Shown here piece after piece: positions 7,860-12,500 of a stretch of DNA of 12,500 nucleotides. A model generated the notes under the pieces. It saw only the letters and a list, made by a program, of their open reading frames with translations. It was not told where the DNA came from and ran no database searches. This stretch comes from Chrysomallon squamiferum (lineage: Eukaryota > Mollusca > Gastropoda > Neomphalida > Peltospiridae). The stretch is taken from contig CM022678.1 of assembly GCA_012295275.1 (NCBI GenBank), forward strand, positions 11,718,282-11,730,781, in the 5' to 3' direction. Both the position numbers and the translations under genes were made by a program. Each line of letters opens with the position of its first letter. Position 1 is the stretch's first letter.

Positions 7860-8130
7860 CATCTTGAGGCCCGCCTTGTCGCTTTAAGGCTGAAGGTTGT
7901 TTTAAGGTCACTGAACAAAGGTCATCACATAAGTCAGCCTTCAGGCCGAAGGTTTTATTGTTTAGGAACAAAGTTCGGCCTATTAGAGCCGATGTTGTTA
8001 TTTCGGCACCATCGACAGTGATAAAATAATAAAGAACGCACCGAGATATTTCCTATTGTTCCAGTCGTAACGATTTTCGCACCAAACAATAGTTATCAAA
8101 CAATGCAGCGGCAAACAACCTGCCGAGCAC
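7860..8130. other. Low-copy DNA with several short inverted repeats
   Basis: AGGCTGAAGG (about 7887) is repeated in inverted form within CAGCCTTCAGGCCGAAGG (about 7936-7953). TTCGGCCTATTAGAGCCGAT (about 7974-7993) can form a TCGGC/GCCGA stem with an 8-nt loop. The stems are short and could be a transposon remnant or chance. No gene is supported. Confidence 0.4.
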
Positions 8131-8133
8131 ATC

Positions 8134-8149
8134 AGCGCCATCTGGTGTG
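8134..8149 (-). promoter_or_regulatory. Strong CTCF-like site
   Basis: AGCGCCATCTGGTGTG on the plus strand reads CACACCAGATGGCGCT on the minus strand. It matches the CCACCAG-R-K-GGCGC CTCF consensus at almost every core position. Orientation is the same as the weaker site at 6463. CTCF would act in chromatin looping or insulation; actual binding is inferred. Confidence 0.45.
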
Positions 8150-8168
8150 GTAATGCACTTAGCCGCTG

Positions 8169-8178
8169 ATGAGTCAGC
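8169..8178 (+). promoter_or_regulatory. AP-1 / NF-E2-like site ATGAGTCAGC
   Basis: A full AP-1 heptamer TGAGTCA with the GC extension used by CNC-Maf (NF-E2/NRF-type) dimers. It lies 20 bp from the CTCF-like site and 70 bp from the CRE triplet. Function is inferred. Confidence 0.4.
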
Positions 8179-8247
8179 GCGGCAGAAGCAATAAACGCGA
8201 AACAGCGGCGCTCTGCCAGCTCGCTCTTTCTAAGTGAACACTGCGTT

Positions 8248-8292
8248 GTGACGTCATTGTGTGTGACGTGGTTTTATGTGACGTATTCAGAG
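8248..8292 (+). promoter_or_regulatory. Three GTGACGT sites at exact 15-bp spacing
   Basis: GTGACGT begins at 8248, 8263 and 8278, giving three consecutive 15-bp units (GTGACGTCATTGTGT, GTGACGTGGTTTTAT, GTGACGTATTCAGAG). The first contains a full TGACGTCA CRE; the other two contain CRE half-sites. All three point the same way. The arrangement suggests phased binding of bZIP dimers or a small tandem duplication. Confidence 0.5.
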
Positions 8293-8299
8293 TTTTACG

Positions 8300-8311
8300 A
8301 CCAGATCTGGT
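8300..8311. repeat. 12-bp perfect palindrome ACCAGATCTGGT
   Basis: A perfect dyad at the right edge of the regulatory-like cluster, followed by a partial direct repeat CTGGTCTGGTCTG. Confidence 0.7.
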
Positions 8312-8352
8312 CTGGTCTGCTGTTTTTGATCTGTAACACAGCAGCCTAATAG

Positions 8353-8355
8353 ATG

Positions 8356-8403
<48 letters not shown>

Positions 8404-8520
8404 CACATACATACACACATACATACATACATACAGACATACACACAAACGTATATACATACAAAAATACATAGACATAAATTTGGATACACATACACAC
8501 AGACATATACAAACATACAT
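8353..8520. repeat. (GT)n-(TA)n-(CATA/CA)n alternating purine-pyrimidine block
   Basis: 8353-8435 alternates purine and pyrimidine without a single break (83 bp): ATGTACAT, (GT)n, (TA)n, then (AC/AT)n. The GT part can adopt Z-form. The order GT, TATA, AC makes the centre near 8397 self-complementary (hairpin or cruciform). CA/CATA-type repeat continues with interruptions to about 8520. The six overlapping frames across it are repeat translations. Confidence 0.95.
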
Positions 8521-8870
8521 TTAAATGCACACATTAGTAAAAAGGACAGTTTTGTATCGATCTTTGAAACGAAAAGAAGATGATGAGTATGATGACAATG
8601 AAATACAACAACAACAACAACAACAACAACAGAGTAGTAATTACTTCCATAAACAAAACCAACTGTGGTAACCTGATCAAACAGACACAAACAAAAACTC
8701 ACATTTCAGGCGTACAAACACTTTCTAGTAAAACAGTACAGCGATACGCCTTTGTTTGTGGCTCGTATACAATTTCTAAAAAATCGCTGTTACAACGAAC
8801 CATTGAAAAAACTGAATACCCGATGCTTCGCGTTATACAGGGTACTGGCTAAATGAAACATTCGATACGT
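8521..8870. other. Low-copy DNA with a (CAA)n tract
   Basis: 8606-8631 is pure CAA. The plus-strand frame 8580-8852 reads through it (a short Asn run) and continues for about 70 codons to a TAA, with no recognised motif. It is treated as a chance frame with low confidence. Confidence 0.5.
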
Positions 8871-8913
8871 TTTTGTTTGTTTGTTTTGTTTTGTTTTGTA
8901 TTGTTTTGTTTTG
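8871..8913. repeat. (TTTG)/(TTTTG)n
   Basis: TTTTGTTTGTTTGTTTTGTT followed by TTGTTTTG units with one A interruption. Confidence 0.9.
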
Positions 8914-9013
8914 CGTTCCTGAACAATAAAATTCACGGTTATGATTCTGTATCAAAAAGGAAAAGAGCATTTTAAATTGTTTATGTTTCTTTATTAGCAA
9001 TTTTTTAAATCAT

Positions 9014-9130
<117 letters not shown>

Positions 9131-9159
9131 ACAGCCCAGTGTATATGTATAATTATCTG

Positions 9160-9345
9160 TTTATTTAGTCGTGTGTGTGTTGATTATGTGCGTATGTATG
9201 TATGTGTCTTCACTGTGTGCGTGTGTGTGTCTGTATGTATATAATAAATGTACATGTATCCATCTGCTTTTATGTTTTCCAATGTCTATTCACATATTTA
9301 TCCATTCAACCGTCCATCCATCCATGCAACCGTTCGCCCGTCCAA
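9160..9345. repeat. Degenerate (TG)n/(GTAT)n and CATC/CCAT words
   Basis: GTGTGTGTG and GTATGTATGTATG runs to about 9240. CATCCATCCATGCAAC and CCGTCCATCC words follow at 9300-9345. No gene is seen. Confidence 0.7.
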
Positions 9346-9425
9346 TCTTTGACTGCCTGTGAAACCAGCGAGTAGAAAGATGAGAAAGAAAATTAATTAT
9401 ATTTCGCACGATTAAAGTCTCTGCG

Positions 9426-9662
9426 TTACTCAACAAACAGAAACGTGTGGACTGATCTGCTGAAAAGCGACTGTAAACGCGATCCGGAAATAGCGCCTGT
9501 TGATAACACGTAGATCGAGCACACTCGTGGCTGCCGGCTTTTCACGAAAACGTGTCCGTTTTTCTGCAGCTCGAAACTGTTTTTTAAAACATAAAACAAA
9601 TCCTTTTTACATCGCTGTATTGTAGTGTACACACGAACGCTCGTGTTTTCATTAAACTCCAT
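9426..9662 (-). CDS. Hypothetical 78-residue ORF, weak candidate
   Basis: Runs from ATG (9660-9662, in the favourable context AAAAATGG) to TAA on the minus strand. It begins MEFNENTSVRVYTTIQRCKK, continues DLFYVLKNSFELQKNGHVFV, and has no signal peptide, membrane segment or motif I recognise. It is the longest frame in the window that starts with a true ATG and is neither repeat-derived nor a shadow of another candidate. About half its codons end in G or C, slightly above the local average. Frames of 70-80 codons are expected several times by chance in this length of AT-rich DNA. Upstream on the minus strand lie T9 and a CACGTG (9724) but no clear core promoter. It could be a small gene, a first exon, or chance. 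Confidence 0.22.
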   Translation of the reverse strand: MEFNENTSVRVYTTIQRCKKDLFYVLKNSFELQKNGHVFVKSRQPRVCSIYVLSTGAISGSRLQSLFSRSVHTFLFVE

Positions 9663-10090
9663 TTTTAAAAAAAAAATTCAGCGAAAGAAACCGGATATGT
9701 GACATTTCGACTGAAAATAGCAGCACGTGATAAACGCTTCTGACGTGTTGCCGATAGCGCTGGTTTGTCGACGAGTTGTTCAATGCTTTATTAATGAAGC
9801 CAGTAGAAATGAAAGAGTTAAATAAAAAATAAAAAGTTTAAAAAAAATGTGTTTATTGTTCTCGCGGGGTTTAAAGCTGATTTATTTAATGCGTTAAACT
9901 GCGGATAAAGGCTTTTCGTTGAATTCAGCACATAAATCTGTGTAATTATTGTAAAGAGTGGTAAATGTGTCTGTAATAGCGAGTCTTTCGTTATCGCTGG
10001 CAGTAAATGTTTACTGATACCGAATGTTCGCTAGCGAGGAAGTGATGTAGAAAAACTGCAATATTACACAAAACTCTGAAATCATATACA
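9663..10090. other. Low-copy AT-rich DNA, no gene seen
   Basis: Contains CACGTG at 9724-9729 and TGACGTGT at 9741. A-rich patches lie at 9815-9850. No repeat or credible coding frame. Confidence 0.5.
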
Positions 10091-10093
10091 TCA

Positions 10094-10138
10094 TTACACA
10101 CACGCACACACGCACACATACACATATACATATATACA
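10094..10138. repeat. Short (CA)n with GC interruptions
   Basis: ACACACACGCACACACGCAC followed by ACATACACATATACATATATAC. Confidence 0.85.
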
Positions 10139-10206
10139 AACAGTGATTTTTCATCATCAGACAAAAACACATAAGAAGAAAATGAAATAAAACAAGAAGA
10201 AGAAGA

Positions 10207-10299
10207 AACGGCGATGATGGCGCCAACGACGACAACGTTACTCTGGCGTTCAGCTTCGCCAAGCAAATCATCCGTCAGTTCGACGAGATGGACATCTAA
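10207..10299 (+). CDS. Best coding-exon candidate: C-terminal exon, unknown protein
   Basis: A plus-strand frame ends at TAA 10297-10299. The 29 codons from 10210 to 10296 encode a stretch starting GDDGANDDNVTL and ending AFSFAKQIIRQFDEMDI. In that stretch 23 of 29 codons end in G or C and 22 of 29 begin with a purine, the pattern of true coding DNA, although the surrounding DNA is AT-rich. The end looks like an acidic linker followed by an amphipathic C-terminal helix. I do not recognise the family. The frame is open left only to a TGA at 10183-10185, through an (AGA)n run. There is no in-frame ATG, and the AG sites there lack a pyrimidine tract, so the 5' boundary is unclear and 10207 is approximate. 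It may be a terminal exon with a weak acceptor, or a pseudogene fragment. Longer frames on the other strand and in another frame are shadows. Confidence 0.4.
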   Translation, partial: NGDDGANDDNVTLAFSFAKQIIRQFDEMDI

Positions 10300-10573
10300 A
10301 GTAAAACAAATCCTGACGCGTCTACCAATTAGTTTACGAAATCCCAGATGTGGCCAGACGGTAGTGCTTGAAGCTTGCAGAACACCGAACGATTTGGCGT
10401 TGACGTCATTGTTAGAGTGTTTAAAAAAGTAGAAGTAAATGATTGCTACAGAACTGTTAAATGTACTTAAAGTGCCTGCACGTGGGTGAAGTGTTGTGTG
10501 GCCTAGCAAATATTTACAAAATGTGTTCACTGTAACAAGAACGATCTCTCATCATTTTCAGAGATCAATTATT

Positions 10574-10578
<5 letters not shown>
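10300..10578. other. Low-copy DNA: possible 3' UTR, then left flank of CT array
   Basis: Follows the stop codon of the exon candidate. Contains TGACGTCA at 10401-10408 and CACGTG at 10479-10484. The last 35 bases (ATCATTTTCAGAGATCAATT and onward) resemble the left flank of the CT array at 11293. No AATAAA signal was seen shortly after the stop, so a 3' UTR is only a suggestion. Confidence 0.4.

Positions 10579-10663
<85 letters not shown>
10579..10663 (+). repeat. (CT)n array 2, about 42 units, with conserved flanks
   Basis: 85 bp of uninterrupted CT. Left flank TTTTCAGAGATCAATTATTT, TAAAT; right flank CTGCCATACACACACTGTAG. Both flanks have counterparts at the array at 11293. Confidence 0.95.
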
Positions 10664-10666
<3 letters not shown>

Positions 10667-10698
10667 ATACACACACTGTAGGAAGGACTGGGAAAACG

Positions 10699-10737
10699 GT
10701 GTGACGTCATAAAGCACGTATTTTCATAACGTCACAC
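10699..10737. promoter_or_regulatory. Inverted CRE pair
   Basis: GTGTGACGTCAT (10699-10710) and ATAACGTCACAC (10726-10737) are inverted copies matching at 11 of 12 positions, separated by 15 bp. The left arm contains a full TGACGTCA; the right arm contains TAACGTCA. It could be a bZIP-binding pair or a hairpin. Confidence 0.45.
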
Positions 10738-10744
10738 ACTGGAG

Positions 10745-10763
10745 AGGCCTAACAAATAGGCCT
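10745..10763. repeat. Perfect 7-bp stem, 5-nt loop
   Basis: AGGCCTA and TAGGCCT flank ACAAA. It lies a few bases right of the inverted CRE pair. Confidence 0.6.
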
Positions 10764-11240
10764 GTGCATACAGTTTTTATTCGAGATAATTTCTGCATTC
10801 ATTACGGTTGACTCTGAGTTGTCTGCTCAGTGTTCTGGCCTAAATGAAGCCTCTCTAACAGACCTGCTACTTGACGTCTGCTCCTGGCAGTTCAAATAGT
10901 TTAGACTTAATCATGGATATTTGAGCAGCGTGTCTCTGCGAGTTGGAGAACACAAATACGTTGAATGACTGACAGCCAATCTACTTGTGCTATTTCTGAC
11001 TTCACTGGTTATTTCTGTTTAAAAATCACATGATTCTAGGAGACGGCTGTACAATCCAGCTATACAAAAATTCACTTTTTCATGTTTCTTTCTCACTTTG
11101 TCTCTTTTTTTTTTTTTTCACCCACCTAATGAAACTAATTTTGTTTCAAAATAATGTTCAGTCTTTATCCGTTCATCCAGCTTTGAAATAGCAGGCTCTC
11201 GTCTTCGTTTTTATTTTCTAATATATTTATTATGATCATT
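10764..11240. other. Low-copy DNA, no gene seen
   Basis: TGACGTCT at 10872-10879, a CCAAT at 10976-10980 and T14 at 11105-11118. The end leads into the conserved left flank of CT array 3. No coding signal was found. Confidence 0.45.
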
Positions 11241-11290
11241 ATTTTCAGAGATAAATTATTTTAATTCTCTCTTTTATAACATGCGCATAC

Positions 11291-11292
<2 letters not shown>

Positions 11293-11382
<90 letters not shown>
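11293..11382 (+). repeat. (CT)n array 3, about 45 units, with conserved flanks
   Basis: 90 bp of uninterrupted CT. The left flank from about 11236 (ATCATTATTTTCAGAGATAA, ATTATTTTAATTCTCTC) matches that of array 2, with an extra 25-bp insertion (TTTATAACATGCGCATACAA) before the array. The right flank TGACATAAATAACTGTA resembles TGCCATACACACACTGTA of array 2. The Arg/Glu-rich minus-strand frame is a repeat translation. Confidence 0.95.
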
Positions 11383-11385
<3 letters not shown>

Positions 11386-11660
11386 ATAAATAACTGTAAC
11401 CAAAAATAGTTTAAGATGACACCAATACCATGGTTTTTTTTGTTTCTGTTTCTGTTTCGTTTTATTTTTATTTTTATTTTTTCACATAATTTCCTGTCAT
11501 CGACATTTACGCTTTTTATGATTAACTTCTCCATTTCTTATTAAAGTGTTTACGTCATTTCCTCAGAGAGAATCTCTTTATTTTTCGTTTTTACATTTGT
11601 ATCCAGTTTTTGATTACATTATCAATATTTTTAGTTACAGACTCTCATATGATCTGTTAC
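11383..11660. other. T-rich low-copy DNA, no gene seen
   Basis: TTTCTGTTTCTGTTTCG and TTTTATTTTTATTTTT runs at about 11430-11480, and TTACGTCA at 11550-11557. Nothing else is recognised. Confidence 0.5.
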
Positions 11661-11670
11661 TCGACTTTCG

Positions 11671-11805
11671 TACGAGGGTTAATCTAGAAAGTGTAGGACT
11701 GCTGTGAGTGTATTTTCATAGTTACGTACGGAAATGAACACCGTGGAAGAAAAGATCGTTGAAAGAATCAAATTTCTGGAACTTTCTGCAGATTTTAGTG
11801 GTTAA
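11671..11805 (+). mobile_element. Possible degraded mariner fragment (5' end)
   Basis: TACGAGGGTTAATCTAGAAAG (11671-11691) resembles the TACGAGGG...AAAGT terminal repeats of many mariner elements, and starts with the TA used as their target. Forty-odd bases further, an ATG at 11734-11736 opens a 23-codon frame ending at TAA 11803-11805. It includes VEEKIVERIKFLEL; an IKFL-type motif close to the N terminus is typical of several mariner transposase groups. There is no matching right-hand terminal repeat and no catalytic region in the window, so at most this is a short dead remnant. Both similarities are from memory of the family and are short. Confidence 0.28.
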
Positions 11806-11851
11806 AGTGTAGAGATGGAGAATCACAGAACGCGGGATCGACTCTTCTCAC

Positions 11852-11859
11852 TGACGTCA
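11852..11859. promoter_or_regulatory. CRE palindrome TGACGTCA
   Basis: The ninth exact TGACGTCA of the window, in low-copy DNA (CTCACTGACGTCACAACAC) 47 bp right of the mariner-like fragment. Confidence 0.45.
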
Positions 11860-11905
11860 CAACACTCTCTCCAGTTTCAACTTGATAAACATCACAGACG
11901 TTGTT

Positions 11906-11985
11906 TGTTTTTATTATTATTATTATTTTTAACTTTATTTATTTATTTATTTATTTATTTATTTTTTTTTCTTTTTTGAAGAAGG
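11906..11985. repeat. (ATT)n, (TTTA)n and T-rich run
   Basis: TTATTATTATTATTATTTTT, then ATTTATTTATTTATTTATTT, then T9CT6. The plus-strand Phe/Ile-rich frame from 11901 is an artefact. Confidence 0.9.
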
Positions 11986-12131
11986 AATGTATGAATAAAT
12001 ATTTTAATAAATACTCGATTGCTAACAATGTTATTATTAAAATTAGTTACCTATCGTTAAATATTAATTCATTAATTCATAGCGTCTGACTGGAACGGGA
12101 AATATATGGTTATCCTGTTCCTTTTATCTTC

Positions 12132-12220
12132 TGTTATCGAGACTATCACATTTCGTGTTATCAAGACTTTAACCTGCCATTCAAACATACATCTGATGTT
12201 ATCGAGACTTTCACTTTCTC
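12132..12220 (+). repeat. Three copies of TGTTATCGAGACT
   Basis: TGTTATCGAGACT at 12132-12144, TGTTATCAAGACT at 12156-12168 and TGTTATCGAGACT at 12197-12209. Copies 1 and 3 also share the following bases (ACTATCACATTTC versus ACTTTCACTTTCT). Each carries TTATC, a GATA-type core on the minus strand. It is a small diverged direct repeat or a cluster of binding sites. Confidence 0.7.
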
Positions 12221-12500
12221 AGAAGTTAGTTTCAATCATCTAAAACCCTCTGTGAACTACTATAAAAACCAAAACAATTTGTATCCAGACTTTTCACTGT
12301 ACACTAATAAAACTCTCTTTTAGTTTATTAAAAGATGCTGAAACTACCCTCTTGGCGGTAACCTAAATACCTAAACGGAACAGATGTCCGGTCTCGTATT
12401 TTAAGGAAGAAAGGACAAGGAATGTAAACAATATGGAAATCGATCGGTTCTTTGCGGATAAATCGGGCAGCAGGCAATCTTAACTTCCCGTCATTCAGTG
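12221..12500. other. Low-copy window end, no gene supported
   Basis: A plus-strand frame is open from 12367 to TAA 12481-12483 (38 codons, ending MEIDRFFADKSGSRQS). It is short, without codon bias or a splice site, and is not called. Nothing else is recognised up to the window edge. Confidence 0.4.

Noticed and set aside
8163-8215. Hammerhead ribozyme-like core CTGATGAG ... CGAAAC
   Set aside because: Both conserved blocks are present in order, but the bases between them do not form helix II next to the blocks and no cleavage triplet with a matching helix III was found upstream. Treated as coincidence.
10214-10432. 72-codon plus-strand frame starting MMAPTTTTLLWRS
   Set aside because: It overlaps the better-biased frame in another phase, and its codon third positions show no bias.
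9991-10530. 179-codon minus-strand frame
   Set aside because: It is the longest frame in the window, but part of it is the (CA)n array (Met-Cys-Val-type run). Over its best stretch the plus-strand frame ending at 10299 shows much stronger coding bias, so this looks like the antisense shadow of a GC-richer exon.
11274-11534. Minus-strand Arg/Glu-repeat protein
   Set aside because: It is the (CT)n array read as alternating GAG/AGA-type codons.
12367-12483. 38-codon frame ending MEIDRFFADKSGSRQS
   Set aside because: Short, without codon bias, splice site or recognised motif.

Overview
The window looks like non-coding, AT-rich nuclear DNA from an animal whose genome is very rich in microsatellites. 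A marine invertebrate fits best, and a mollusc (perhaps a cephalopod) is a reasonable guess. That guess rests on style only: long pure (CT)n, (AAT)n and (GT)n arrays, CATA-type repeats, minisatellites, and short stretches of low-copy DNA with occasional CpG-rich islands. I see no bacterial gene layout, operons, ribosome-binding sites, rRNA or tRNA genes, or CRISPR array. No complete gene can be supported. Nearly all of the longer open frames are low-complexity translations of repeats (poly-Asn, poly-Leu, Cys-Val, Thr-His, Ser-Leu).

Layout. 1-900: a TAG/GTA trinucleotide field holding a 9-copy minisatellite of about 60 bp. 1018-1249: a long (AAT)n array, then A-rich, T-rich and (TA)n DNA. 2035-2250: (ATT)n and (TTTA)n. 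2320-2445: low-copy DNA with paired CRE sites and a CCAAT box. 2620-3280: (TG)n, (CATA)n and (TG)n. 3300-4690: mostly low-copy DNA with two CREs. 4696-4721: a G-quadruplex-type tract. 4968-5161: a diverged three-copy tandem repeat. 5360-5800: E-box and AP-1 motifs. 6021-6077: (AAC)n plus A31. 6144-6560: a CpG-rich low-copy stretch with a CTCF-like site. 6787-7150: a compound TTG/TTA/TTTA minisatellite. 7348-7576: a GTGTTAGT/GTTAGT minisatellite. 7607-7859: an open frame ending in A27. 8130-8311: a dense regulatory-like cluster (CTCF-like, AP-1/NF-E2-like, three CRE half-sites at exact 15-bp spacing). 8353-8520: strictly alternating purine/pyrimidine DNA followed by CA/CATA. Three long (CT)n arrays lie at 9016, 10579 and 11293, and their flanks resemble one another. 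10207-10299: the best candidate for a true coding exon. 11671-11805: a possible mariner fragment. 12132-12220: a triplicated GTTATCGAGACT motif.

The most interesting overall signal is the palindrome TGACGTCA (the cAMP-response element). It occurs exactly nine times, always in low-copy DNA between the satellites, where about 0.2 copies would be expected by chance at equal base frequencies. The short coding candidates (10207-10299 +, 7679-7834 +, 9426-9662 -, 6144-6341 +) are isolated. If real, they are single exons or remnants in long introns or intergenic space, and nothing shows that they work together.
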